Program-made: the position numbers and the translations under genes
The notes under the pieces: model-generated
Databases searched by the model: none
What the model was told of the DNA's origin: nothing
The model's input: the letters and a program-made list of their open reading frames with translations, nothing else
DNA from: Akkermansia muciniphila
GTDB lineage: Bacteria; Verrucomicrobiota; Verrucomicrobiia; Limisphaerales; SIAT01
Direction: 5' to 3'
Length of the DNA stretch: 45,806 nt
Assembly (NCBI GenBank): GCA_945900775.1
Contig: CAMDJP010000020.1
Coordinates: 1-45,806 of the forward strand
Shown: piece after piece, positions 37,802 to 45,806 of the stretch
Layout of the letters: each line of letters opens with the position of its first letter
How positions within the stretch are numbered: the stretch's first letter is position 1

Positions 37802-38383
37802 ATGAAACGACTCCTCCTCCTTCTCGTTACTCTCCTACCCTTCCACGCTACCTTCGCTGCGGATGACGCCGGGTTCACGCCGCTCTTCAACGGCAAGGAT
37901 TTCACGAGCTGGCGCTTCACTGGCCTCAAGGAAGGCGACCCCGCTCCCGTGAACTGGAAGGTGGAGGGCGGTCTTATCCACCTCACCGGTGGCGGCAAAC
38001 CGAACCTCGTCACCGAACGCGAGTATGGCGATTTCGAGATGCGCTTTGAATGGCGCGCTTTGAAAGACAAGTACAACAGCGGCTTCTACATCCGTACCGG
38101 TAAGAACACCGGAAGCAACCAATTGAACCTCGCCAAGGGTGCCGAGGGTGCACTCGTCGGCGGCAAGTTGGAAGGAGCCAAGGCCGTGCCGCAGCTCCAG
38201 AAACCGGCTGGCGAATGGAATACGTGGCGCGTGCTGGTGAAGGGCGACAAGGCAAGCTTCTGGTGCAACGACAAACTGGCGTGGGAAGGAACCGGCCTCA
38301 AACCCGACAAAGGCCACATTGGTTTCCAGGCCGAGGGCGCTGCGCTCGAGTTCCGCAACTTGCGCCTACGCGAGATTAAGTAG
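37802..38383 (+). CDS. Secreted DUF1080 (3-keto-disaccharide hydrolase) protein
   Basis: The 193-residue protein has a signal peptide (MKRLLLLLVTLLPFHATFAA) and one DUF1080 domain: GFTPLFNGKDFTSWRFTG, WKVEGGLIHLTGGGKPNLVT, YGDFEMRFEWRALKDKYNSGFYIRTG, GEWNTWRVLVKGDKASFWCN and GHIGFQAEGAALEFRNLRLREI. Members of this family hydrolyse 3-keto-glycosides in the periplasm. It stands between two DUF1501 genes, 150 bases after the first. The domain lacks any fusion, in contrast to the two-domain lipoprotein at 14498-15814. Confidence 0.9.
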   Translation: MKRLLLLLVTLLPFHATFAADDAGFTPLFNGKDFTSWRFTGLKEGDPAPVNWKVEGGLIHLTGGGKPNLVTEREYGDFEMRFEWRALKDKYNSGFYIRTGKNTGSNQLNLAKGAEGALVGGKLEGAKAVPQLQKPAGEWNTWRVLVKGDKASFWCNDKLAWEGTGLKPDKGHIGFQAEGAALEFRNLRLREIK

Positions 38384-38484
38384 CCCTTTCCAGTCTCGGC
38401 GTCTGTAGGCATGGAAGGCTCTCTTTGACAGCGGAGGTTTGAATAGCTATCGTCAGAGGAGGTCGATTCATTGCATCAGCGCGA

Positions 38485-39900
38485 ATGAGCAGCCAGCCCC
38501 ATCTTTGCAAAGGCCCCGTGACCCGACGCAGCTTTCTCGAAGCTGGCGCGCTCAGCCTCGGTGGTCTCGGCCTCTCTGATTTTCTCCGCCTGCAAGCGGT
38601 CGCCAAGGAGGCGGGCAAGCCGCTGAGCGATACATCAGTCATCTTTGTCTGGCTCCCCGGTGGGCCGCCGCACATGGAGATGTACGATATGAAGCCGGAC
38701 GCTCCGGCTGAGTACCGCGGCATCTTCAGTCCGGTGCGCACGAATGTCCCCGGCATGAACGTCTGCGAACTCTTGCCACAGCACACAAAGTGCGCGGACA
38801 AGTATACGATCATCCGCTCGATGCACCACGAGTTCGCCGACCACGGCGGTGGCCACAAGCGGTTCATGACCGGCCGCAGACCGGCCGAGCCGACCGGGTT
38901 CGTGAACGACGCCCCAGCCGTCACCTCCTATATCACGCGGATGCTCTCCGGTAAGACCGGTGGCATGCCAGCCTGCATCGTGGGCACCGACGGCGGCCGG
39001 ATGCAGCTCGACACCTTCAGCCTCGGCGCGGCGTGGCTCGGCAGCGCAGCGACCCCTTTCATGGTCGGCGGCGATCCGAGTTCGCCTTCTTTCAAAGTGC
39101 AGAACCTCGGGCTCACGCCCGACATGGAAACGCGCCTCGATGACCGACTGCACCTAATGAAGAGCCTCGACCGCTTGCGCCGCGACGCGGATCAGAGCGG
39201 ATTGATGGGAGCGATGGACACCTTCAGCCAGCGCGCCTTCGAGATGCTCACCAGCGCGCAGGTACGCGACGCCTTCGACCTCACGCGCGAGACGCAACGC
39301 ACCCGCGAACGCTACGGCATGCACGCCTACGGCCAGCGCGGCCTGCTCGCGCGGCGGCTCGTCGAGGCCGGCTGCCGATTCGTTACGATGGTCTGGGAAC
39401 ATCCCGGGACGAAGATGCCCGAATACGGCACGTACAACTGGGATTCCCACGCGGTGAACGCCCACATCTTCGACGACTGCCGCTGGCGTTTCCCGTACTA
39501 TGATCAGGCCGTCACCGCGCTCATCGAGGATCTTTACGCACGCGGACTGAACAAGCAGGTGCTGCTCGTCGTCACCGGCGAATTCGGCCGCACGCCACGG
39601 CTCAACACGCAGACCGGTACGCAGACGAAGGTGGCTCAACCCGGCCGCGATCACTGGCCCGGGGCCTTCTCGCTGCTCGTCTCCGGCGGCGGCATGCGCA
39701 CGGGCCAAGTCATCGGCGCGACCAACAGCCGCGGTGAGCATCCGATTGAACGTCCGCTTACGCCGAACGATCTCTGGGCCACGGTGTACCAGCACCTCGG
39801 TATCGACTACGATCTCGCCTTTCCCGACCTCAGCGGCCGTCCGATGCCGATTCTCCCCTTCGGCGATCCGATTCGCGAAATCCTCCCGGCGGTCGGGTAA
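38485..39900 (+). CDS. Second Tat-exported DUF1501 protein
   Basis: The 471-residue protein has a Tat motif (TRRSFLEAGALSLGGLGLSDF, with Arg14-Arg15; shown here as TRRSFLEAGA) and a DUF1501 domain: VIFVWLPGGPPHMEMYDMKP, IIRSMHHEFADHGGGHKRFMTGR, CRFVTMVWEHPGTKMPEYG, NWDSHAVNAH, VLLVVTGEFGRTPRLNTQ and GRDHWPGAFSLLVSGGGMRTG. It belongs to a different DUF1501 subgroup from the gene at 36185 (the two share only the general fold motifs) and has no PSD1 partner of its own in the window. Location is periplasmic by Tat. Its end is convergent with the esterase gene (49-base gap). Confidence 0.92.
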   Translation: MSSQPHLCKGPVTRRSFLEAGALSLGGLGLSDFLRLQAVAKEAGKPLSDTSVIFVWLPGGPPHMEMYDMKPDAPAEYRGIFSPVRTNVPGMNVCELLPQHTKCADKYTIIRSMHHEFADHGGGHKRFMTGRRPAEPTGFVNDAPAVTSYITRMLSGKTGGMPACIVGTDGGRMQLDTFSLGAAWLGSAATPFMVGGDPSSPSFKVQNLGLTPDMETRLDDRLHLMKSLDRLRRDADQSGLMGAMDTFSQRAFEMLTSAQVRDAFDLTRETQRTRERYGMHAYGQRGLLARRLVEAGCRFVTMVWEHPGTKMPEYGTYNWDSHAVNAHIFDDCRWRFPYYDQAVTALIEDLYARGLNKQVLLVVTGEFGRTPRLNTQTGTQTKVAQPGRDHWPGAFSLLVSGGGMRTGQVIGATNSRGEHPIERPLTPNDLWATVYQHLGIDYDLAFPDLSGRPMPILPFGDPIREILPAVG

Positions 39901-39949
39901 GCGCACGTAGACGCTTCAGTTGCCACCCGATCCATTCGAATCCGTCGAA

Positions 39950-41929
39950 TCACTTCTTAGAAGCCTTCTTAGACGGTGGTAACTTGCTCCGCGCAGCGGC
40001 CAGCGAGATCAACTCTTTCGGTGTAGTTACGCGCCAGACGTTGAGATAATCAGGCCACTCCTTTTCGTTTTCCGGAAGACCGTTGATCTGCAATTCCGCG
40101 ATGCGCGGCTCAAAGAGCGAGGCCACCAGTGCGTTGCATCCTGCACTGCCGCTGCCCCAGAACACGGTCGGCAAATCGCCAAAGCCATCGACAGTACGCG
40201 CGGATTGCAACGCACGGCGGATATCCCACACACGCATTCCATCGAGCGTCTGGCCGAGGAGCATGAAACGGCGCCGTGTCTGCGTACGGTATTTTTCGTC
40301 AGCGTTTAAGGCGGTGAAGCCGACGCCTCGCGGCGCGAAGGTGACATACGCATTCCCGTGGTCGCGAATATAACCCATCCATTTCTTGAACTGCTGGCGC
40401 ACCGGCTCGGGCAACGGCGTCCCAGCATCTACTCCCGCCTCCGCTAATTCATCGCGAAAAGCCGCTCCGAATCCAGCGCGCGCGAGCTGGAGTTGTTGAC
40501 GCCAACCGGCATCATCCACCACCTCGAGATGGAGCGCCTTGGGCTTCATCGCTACTGGCTGCGCGAGATAAAAGCGGAGCGTTACACCAGGCTGACTCTC
40601 GAATTCGTGAGCGGTCAGGCGCACGCCATCTGCTTCCGCACGGGCCAACTCGCGCACAGCAGTTGTCCCGACTTTCTCAGGCCAACCAGCGAAAACCTTC
40701 GCACGCAAAATCTCGGCTGTGATAGATTTGTCTCCGCTCGCCATAGGCACAAACGTCTCGTGAATCTTCGTCACGCGTTCGTCGGCGGGCAGTTTGTTGA
40801 ACACTTTGAGCTGCTCCGGTGTGAAAAGTTTTTCGGCAGGCAGTGTGATCGCCGGCTGTTCACCTTTTAGAAAACGATTGAACCAGCGGAAGACCGGCAC
40901 CTGCAAATCCTGTGTATCCTTGTGAGGGCCTTCGGTAATCAGCAGACCGAGATTGGCGCCAGCCTTGTGGAGTTCGTAGATACGGCGCGTCTTCTCATGA
41001 ACGCGCACCACCCCATCGAGCGGGAAAATCGAATCCTTGTCGGTGTTGCAAATCAGTAACGGACGAGGCGCGACAAGCGCAGCGACCTGCGCGTAATCCC
41101 AGCGATAACTGTTCACCTGAAACATACAATCGCAATGACCTTCGACAACGCCATCCACCACGTGGTTTTTCAAATCGGTGATTCCAGCGACGGGCGCAGC
41201 GACTTTGATGCGCTCGTCCATTGCAGCGATTGACCAAGAGTAGGCGCCGCCACCGGATCGACCGGTGACGCCAAAGCGTGTCTTATCGACTTCGGGTCGC
41301 GTCTCGAGATAGTCGAGCGCGCGAATGCCGTTCCACGCCTCGACTCCAGCCGGCGTGTAACCGCGCGCGTTCCACCACCAGTTACCAAAACGATGCGTTC
41401 CGTGATGCATCCCTTCGATCTCGCCAAGTTGGATAGTGTCGATAGTGAGACAGACGTAGCCGTTTCGCGCGAACCACGCACCGTGATGCTGATAGCCAGT
41501 TTTGTTGCCATAGCTCACGCCATTCGTCTTCACGAGCGCGTGCCCGCAGACATAGAGAATTGTCGGTGCGGGTTTCGTTAATTTCTTCGGCAAGTAAAGA
41601 TTCGCAGTGACATAAAGGCCTGGCAACGACTGGAAGTGGAGATTTTCGACCGTAAATTCGGGATGATCCACGCGCCCAGTGATGACGGGTTTCAAGTCCG
41701 TGCGCGCGGGTATCGGATCAAGTCCGAGCATCTCGCCAAGCTGCCGGCGATACTCAGTCTTGCGCGTGTTCCAGTCGTCGAGCGTTTTGATGTCGCTCAG
41801 ACTCCGCTCAGCTAGTCGCGTGGTCTCGATTTTGAAATACTCCGCGAGCATTCGGTCGCCGCGCGTTTTGAACTCCGCGCCGGCTGCAACTTGCATCAGC
41901 ACCAATATCATCAGGAAATACTTCATCAT
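39950..41929 (-). CDS. Secreted alpha/beta-hydrolase, acetylxylan-esterase-like
   Basis: The 659-residue protein has a signal peptide (MMKYFLMILVLMQVAAGA) and an alpha/beta-hydrolase core: VTANLYLPKKLTKPAPTILYVCGH, VCLTIDTIQLGE, nucleophile elbow GVTGRSGGGAYSW with Ser225, LLICNTDKDSIFP with a likely acid Asp299, and ITEGPHKDTQD with His336. It resembles AXE1/dienelactone-hydrolase type esterases of PVC polysaccharide loci; the sugar-ester substrate is unknown. A second C-terminal domain of about 260 residues (after residue 400) is a second hydrolase-like half without an obvious nucleophile. A strong AGGAGG site precedes the ATG pair at 41929/41926. Ends with a Lys/Ser-rich tail (PPSKKASKK). 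Confidence 0.82.
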   Translation of the reverse strand: MMKYFLMILVLMQVAAGAEFKTRGDRMLAEYFKIETTRLAERSLSDIKTLDDWNTRKTEYRRQLGEMLGLDPIPARTDLKPVITGRVDHPEFTVENLHFQSLPGLYVTANLYLPKKLTKPAPTILYVCGHALVKTNGVSYGNKTGYQHHGAWFARNGYVCLTIDTIQLGEIEGMHHGTHRFGNWWWNARGYTPAGVEAWNGIRALDYLETRPEVDKTRFGVTGRSGGGAYSWSIAAMDERIKVAAPVAGITDLKNHVVDGVVEGHCDCMFQVNSYRWDYAQVAALVAPRPLLICNTDKDSIFPLDGVVRVHEKTRRIYELHKAGANLGLLITEGPHKDTQDLQVPVFRWFNRFLKGEQPAITLPAEKLFTPEQLKVFNKLPADERVTKIHETFVPMASGDKSITAEILRAKVFAGWPEKVGTTAVRELARAEADGVRLTAHEFESQPGVTLRFYLAQPVAMKPKALHLEVVDDAGWRQQLQLARAGFGAAFRDELAEAGVDAGTPLPEPVRQQFKKWMGYIRDHGNAYVTFAPRGVGFTALNADEKYRTQTRRRFMLLGQTLDGMRVWDIRRALQSARTVDGFGDLPTVFWGSGSAGCNALVASLFEPRIAELQINGLPENEKEWPDYLNVWRVTTPKELISLAAARSKLPPSKKASKK

Positions 41930-41959
41930 GTGCCCTCCTCGATTGCTTACTTCACATCT

Positions 41960-42112
41960 TCAAAGAATTACTTCGAGCCGGCGGCGATTTGTAAACTTGA
42001 TGAACCAAGCGACAACCGTGCCTTTTAGCCCGCGCCACGACTGCCAGTTCGCAGCGGACACATTGGAGACAAGCAGACCGAGTGCGGCTAAGAAGGTGTA
42101 GCTTTGGTTCAT
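41960..42112 (-). pseudogene. Vestigial start of a PQQ-like beta-propeller gene
   Basis: From ATG 42112 the frame encodes 50 residues: a good signal peptide (MNQSYTFLAALGLLVSNVSA) and then ANWQSWRGLKGTVVA, which matches the ADWPQWRG-type opening of secreted PQQ-binding-like propellers such as the intact gene at 5758-7023. After about residue 36 the similarity stops and 14 unrelated residues (WFIKFTNRRRLEVIL) lead to a stop. No propeller blades follow. It is best read as the 5' remnant of a gene lost by deletion; a short secreted peptide cannot be excluded. Confidence 0.6.
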
Positions 42113-42175
42113 AGAAGTGACCCTAGAAGACGCGTCCACCCTCTTCAACCTTCAGTTTTGCGGTGTGAAATTGGC

Positions 42176-42748
42176 TTAGCCGGCCGCGGTTTTTGGCTTT
42201 TTTATACTCAGTGCCAACCAGAAGAACCCAGAGCCAACCACAACGAGTAGAAGAATCCCGAGGATGGGCGGCAGGAGCAGCGCCAGAACCGCGGTGGCAA
42301 TGGAAGCAAGCCATTCAACAGTGGCGACGAGCCAGTTGGTGAGTCCGCCGGTGAATGTCGTGGAAGCACCGCGCGCGATGACCGTAACACTTTGCACTGC
42401 CGCAGCCGCACCCCCGCCGGCGATGATTGCGAGCGTCCATTTCAGAAACGGGCTGAGGTCCGTGATTATCGAGGCGCTGACGATGGCTCCAGCCACGACA
42501 GCCGACGGCGTGGAGATGGTGTCGAGCAGATTATCGAGCCACGGCACATAGTACGCCGCGATTTCAAAGCCGGCCGCGATGCTCAGAGCGATCAGCGCCG
42601 GCGTGCTGGAAAGCCACGCGAATTCGCCCGCAAGATTCAGATGACCGGATGCGGCGGCGATGCTGATAATTAGGGGTGGAATGAAAACGCGGAAGCCACA
42701 CGCGGCACTGAGTCCGATACCGACAAGAATGCTGAGCAAGGTTTCCAT
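42176..42748 (-). CDS. DUF4126 membrane protein
   Basis: The 190-residue protein is highly hydrophobic with about five membrane segments and matches DUF4126: LSILVGIGLSAACGFRVFIPPLI, SSTPALIALSIAAGFEIAAYYVPWLDNLLD, and ISTPSAVVAGAIVSAS are the conserved parts. The family has no assigned function. It has an unpaired neighbour on each side; 427 bases separate its start end from pheT on the same strand (pheT end at 43057 is upstream of it in transcription), so it may be read through from pheT or have its own promoter. Confidence 0.85.
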   Translation of the reverse strand: METLLSILVGIGLSAACGFRVFIPPLIISIAAASGHLNLAGEFAWLSSTPALIALSIAAGFEIAAYYVPWLDNLLDTISTPSAVVAGAIVSASIITDLSPFLKWTLAIIAGGGAAAAVQSVTVIARGASTTFTGGLTNWLVATVEWLASIATAVLALLLPPILGILLLVVVGSGFFWLALSIKKPKTAAG

Positions 42749-43056
42749 AAAGGTGACGGTGTTACGTGAAAAACTAACGTAAACCCGTCAGCTTAACAAG
42801 CCCAGCTAGAGAATTCCGGATCAGGGTGCAACTCAGCGCGAAGTTCTCGCTCTGTGCGCGGATAGCCAGCAGGACCCCGCTCCAGAAGTGAATGCGCGCG
42901 TAGCGCTAGTTCAGCCCCATCTTTGGCCTCACGCAGCTTCACAGCATCGCGAGCGGGTGGTGCGATTCCTCGTTCAATTCGAGATGACAGTTAGGGAAGT
43001 AATAAAAAGCCGGACCTGTCGTTTAACGACTGGGAACCGCACCGGCGCAGCAAAAG
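42749..43056. other. Intergenic region between pheT and the DUF4126 gene
   Basis: This 308-base stretch has no gene I can support. Short open frames on both strands are interrupted and lack starts or family features. The promoter of the DUF4126 gene should lie at its left end. No terminator hairpin for pheT was found by eye. Confidence 0.5.
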
Positions 43057-45489
43057 TTAACCCTCGCGTACGGATGCACCGAGCGCCTGCTTTAGATGTA
43101 GCACGAGTTTCTCGTGCGCGGCGTTCACGTCGGTGTCAGTGAGCGTTTTGTCGGTAGCGCGGTAGGTGAATGCGTAGGCGAGGCTTTTTTGGCCAACGGG
43201 CACGTTCTTGCCTCTGAAGACATCGAACAACTCCACACTCTCCAAGTTCGCGGGCTTGGCCTGCTTCACAGCCTGAAGCACGGCGTCGTGCGCGGTAGCT
43301 TCCGGCACGAGCATCGCGACGTCACGGCGACTCGCCGGGAACTGTGGCAGCGGCTTGAAAGACTTCGTCGCGTTGCGGCGGGCTAAGAGTTCATCGAGGC
43401 GCAGTTCGGCGAGAAAGACGGCATCGCGCAGATCGTAGTGCTTCGCTAGTGCCGGCAGGAGTTGGCCTAATTCGCCGAGAGGCAGCTTGCCACCGAGCGT
43501 GATCGCGGCGGATTCGAGGAACAGTGCGGTTGGCTCCGCGCGTTTGCCGAACTGGACGCCGCGCAAGCCGAAGTGTTCCAGCACGTCTTCGACGAGGCCC
43601 TTCAAGTCCATCGCGTCGAACTTCGCGTCGCGGTCGTCGCCGCTCCAGAACGTCAATGCACGCAGACCCGTCAGGGCGATGGCAATGCGGCGTTCCTCTT
43701 TCGGTTGGCCGTTCACGCTTGTGAACACACGACCGATTTCAAATAGCGCCACGTCGTTATTTTTGCGACTGAGGTTGTGCCGGAGAGTTTCCAGCAAGCC
43801 GGTCAGCAGGCTCGGACGAAGCACATCCATGTCGGAGCTGAGCGGATTGGCCAGCTTCACGATTTCGCCTTCCGGCACGTGGCAGTTGGCAAGGCTCACC
43901 AAAGTCTGCCCCTGTGCTTCATTTAATCCCAAGCCAGTGAGCAGTCGGCGTACATCGACAAGCTGGTCATACACGGCATCGAACGCGTTCGTTCCAACCG
44001 CGCCGCGTGGAGTCGTGCTGGGAATCTTCTCCACGCCATGCAGTCGGGCGATTTCCTCGATGAGGTCCACCTCGCGCTTGAGGTCCACGCGGAAACTGGG
44101 AATGCGGAAGACGGTGACCTCTTGGCTTGGTCCCGCAGCCACCGCGAGACCGAGGCTCTGGAGCATTTTAACCTGATTTTCGGGGGAGATTTCCACACCG
44201 AGCAGAGCCGCTGTCTTCGCGTGCCGGAGAGAAACCGTCTTCGCTTCTACCGGTTTCGGGTATGCGTCCACCACGCCGGACACGAGCGTGCCACCGGCGG
44301 TTTCGAGAATGAGCTGCGCCGCGCGCTGACTGGCATAATCAGCAATGCCCATGTCGCACTCGCGTTCGAAGCGGTAGCTGGACTCGCTGCGTAGACCGAG
44401 CGTCTTGCTCGTGCGCCGGATATTCGTCGGCGCGAAATAGGCACTCTCGATGAGCACATCGCGTGTGTCGTCGCGAATTTCGGTGTTCGCGCCGCCCATC
44501 ACGCCAGCTATGGCAATACCCTTCTGCTCGTCGGCGATGAGCAACATATCGGGCGTGAGCGTGCGCCCCTGGTCGTCGAGTGTCTTAAACTTCTCGTCCG
44601 CGGTGGCACGACGCACGACGATGGCGGGCTTGCCGTCCGCGCCTTTCGCAATCAGGTGATAATCAAAAGCGTGGAGCGGCTGGCCAGTTTCCAGCATCAC
44701 GTAGTTCGTCACATCGACCACGTTGCTGATGCTACGGATGCCAACCTTCTCCAGCGCGGTGCGGAGCCAATCGGGGCTGGGACCAATCTTCAGGCCACGG
44801 ATGAGGCGCGCGGTGTATCGGGGGCAAAGCGAAGCGTCCTCCACTCGGACAGCAACGAAGTCCTCCACCTTCCCTGCACTACCTGACAGTTTTGCCTCGG
44901 GCAACTTGAGTGGGCTTCCAGTGAGCGCGCTGATCTCGCGTGCAATGCCGATGACGCTGTTCCAGTCCGGGCGGTTCGGTGTGATCTCGAGGTCATACAC
45001 CACGTCGCTGCCCGCCCGGCCGAGATGCTCGGCGAAGAACTGGCCGACCTTCGCATCCGGCGGCAGAATAATGATGCCATCGCCGTCCTCGCCGAGGCCG
45101 AGTTCCTTTTTTGAGCACATCATGCCCTGACTCACGACGCCGAAGACTTTGCGCTCCTTGATGACAAACGGCTCCTTCTCGCCGGCCTTCAGCGGCAGCG
45201 CGAAGTTCGGCAGGATGAGCGCGACCTTGTCACCCGGCTGGTGGTTCTGCGCGCCGCAGATGATGGTGCGCTCGCCCTGACCGTCGTGAACACGGTTCAC
45301 GGAGAGCTTGTCGGAGCCGACCACCTTATCCTTCGTGAGCACCTGCCCGACGACGATGCCCGCAAACTCGCCCCCGAGCTTCTGCACGCCCTCCACTTCG
45401 AGACCGAGCATAGTGAGCCGCTCCGCGAGTTCCTCGGGCGACCAGTTGAAATCGACGTATTGCTTGAGCCAGTTAAGAGTGACTTTCAT
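43057..45489 (-). CDS. pheT: Phenylalanine-tRNA ligase beta subunit
   Basis: The 810-residue protein is a full-length bacterial PheT: N-terminal MKVTLNWLKQYVDF, EMAP-like tRNA-binding domain (GIVVGQVL, IICGAQNHQPGDKVALILPNFALP split across), B3/B4 editing domain (VGIRSISNVVDVTNYVMLETGQPLHAFDY in part, AIAGVMGG), B5 domain, the catalytic-like core and the C-terminal FDX-ACB anticodon-binding domain (PLPQFPASRRDVAMLVPEATAHDAV). With PheS it forms the alpha2-beta2 enzyme that charges tRNA-Phe; the beta subunit carries editing of mischarged Tyr. It starts 11 bases after the pheS stop. Confidence 0.98.
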   Translation of the reverse strand: MKVTLNWLKQYVDFNWSPEELAERLTMLGLEVEGVQKLGGEFAGIVVGQVLTKDKVVGSDKLSVNRVHDGQGERTIICGAQNHQPGDKVALILPNFALPLKAGEKEPFVIKERKVFGVVSQGMMCSKKELGLGEDGDGIIILPPDAKVGQFFAEHLGRAGSDVVYDLEITPNRPDWNSVIGIAREISALTGSPLKLPEAKLSGSAGKVEDFVAVRVEDASLCPRYTARLIRGLKIGPSPDWLRTALEKVGIRSISNVVDVTNYVMLETGQPLHAFDYHLIAKGADGKPAIVVRRATADEKFKTLDDQGRTLTPDMLLIADEQKGIAIAGVMGGANTEIRDDTRDVLIESAYFAPTNIRRTSKTLGLRSESSYRFERECDMGIADYASQRAAQLILETAGGTLVSGVVDAYPKPVEAKTVSLRHAKTAALLGVEISPENQVKMLQSLGLAVAAGPSQEVTVFRIPSFRVDLKREVDLIEEIARLHGVEKIPSTTPRGAVGTNAFDAVYDQLVDVRRLLTGLGLNEAQGQTLVSLANCHVPEGEIVKLANPLSSDMDVLRPSLLTGLLETLRHNLSRKNNDVALFEIGRVFTSVNGQPKEERRIAIALTGLRALTFWSGDDRDAKFDAMDLKGLVEDVLEHFGLRGVQFGKRAEPTALFLESAAITLGGKLPLGELGQLLPALAKHYDLRDAVFLAELRLDELLARRNATKSFKPLPQFPASRRDVAMLVPEATAHDAVLQAVKQAKPANLESVELFDVFRGKNVPVGQKSLAYAFTYRATDKTLTDTDVNAAHEKLVLHLKQALGASVREG

Positions 45490-45500
45490 GGCGGGTGAAA

Positions 45501-45806
45501 TCAGAACTGCTTCAAGAACCGCACATCATTCTCGTAAAACAGGCGAATGTCGGTGATGCCGTACCTCAGCATAGCGATGCGTTCGATGCCGAAGCCGAAG
45601 GCCCAGCCGGTCCACACCTCAGGGTCGTAGCCGACGTTCTCAAAAACTTGCGGGTGAACCATGCCGCAGCCGGCGATTTCAAGCCAGTCCTTGCCGAGCT
45701 TCTTCACGAGCGCGTTCGTGAAATCAATTTCCAGGCTCGGCTCGGTGTAGCTGAAGTAGTGCGGTCGAAAGCGGAGCTTCACATCGCTGCCCAGCACGTC
45801 CTTGAA
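45501..45806 (-). CDS. pheS: Phenylalanine-tRNA ligase alpha subunit (3' part)
   Basis: The frame runs from the window edge, so the N-terminal two thirds and the start are missing. The last 101 residues show the class II synthetase C-terminus: [34 protein letters not shown] (motif 2 region), and [31 protein letters not shown] (motif 3, seen as [14 protein letters not shown]). It is the catalytic subunit partner of PheT and lies directly upstream of it in one operon. Confidence 0.97.
   Translation of the reverse strand, partial: FKDVLGSDVKLRFRPHYFSYTEPSLEIDFTNALVKKLGKDWLEIAGCGMVHPQVFENVGYDPEVWTGWAFGFGIERIAMLRYGITDIRLFYENDVRFLKQF

Noticed and set aside
39934..39950. Small hairpin ATTCGA-ATCCG-TCGAAT between the convergent DUF1501 and esterase genes
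   Set aside because: Only a 6-bp AT-rich stem with no T-run; too weak to call a terminator.
42794..43000. Possible decayed minus-strand gene between pheT and the DUF4126 gene
   Set aside because: Protein-like stretches appear in two different frames, but joining them needs an assumed frameshift; no family is recognisable, so chance is as likely.

Overview
The window is a stretch of GC-rich bacterial chromosome that most likely comes from a Verrucomicrobiota member (Pedosphaera/Limisphaera-like; this placement is inference from gene content). The pointers are a PSD1-type planctomycete cytochrome c protein followed by a Tat-exported DUF1501 protein, several DUF1080 (3-keto-disaccharide hydrolase) proteins, a PVC-type heme/HEAT protein, a Cys-type sulfatase, ThuA-like and YHYH proteins, and LL-diaminopimelate aminotransferase (DapL). 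No phage, insertion sequence, CRISPR array or plasmid gene is visible.

Layout. 25-4577 (minus): an overlapping operon of a PlsC-like acyltransferase, an Aur1/PAP2-like membrane phosphotransferase and a three-domain PEP-synthase-like phosphotransferase with the architecture of rifampin phosphotransferase. 4960-9981 (plus): secreted DUF1080/LamG-like protein, PQQ-type beta-propeller, then a coupled GYF-membrane protein / sulfatase / ThuA trio ending at a strong terminator. 10271-13110 (plus): a LuxE-LuxC-QueD cassette with no luciferase. 13137-15814 (minus): a lipoprotein with two DUF1080 domains and a Tat-lipoprotein Gfo/Idh oxidoreductase. 15938-18788 (plus): Prc/Tsp protease and an unrecognised secreted protein. 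18862-22359 (minus): tRNA-Val(CAC), a stand-alone glycogen-binding domain, nadB, panC and a CGWS glutaredoxin. 22496-31157: glycerate kinase, a PDZ protein with internal repeats (minus), a CNT nucleoside transporter, a 1009-residue cytochrome c/HEAT protein and dapL. 31253-39900: a CxCxxC redoxin (minus), YHYH protein, PSD1 protein, DUF1501, DUF1080, DUF1501. 39950-42748 (minus): esterase, a vestigial beta-propeller gene start and a DUF4126 membrane protein. 43057-45806 (minus): pheT and the 3' part of pheS, cut by the window edge.

Two themes run through it. One is cell-envelope and extracytoplasmic sugar chemistry: Tat or Sec-exported oxidoreductase, keto-sugar hydrolases, sulfatase, esterase and cytochromes, which together fit breakdown of modified polysaccharides outside the cytoplasm. 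The other is core metabolism (NAD, pantothenate, DAP/lysine, tRNA charging). The most unusual parts are the luciferase-free LuxE/LuxC cassette and the acyltransferase/PAP2/Rph-like operon, both of which point to undescribed lipid or fatty-aldehyde chemistry.
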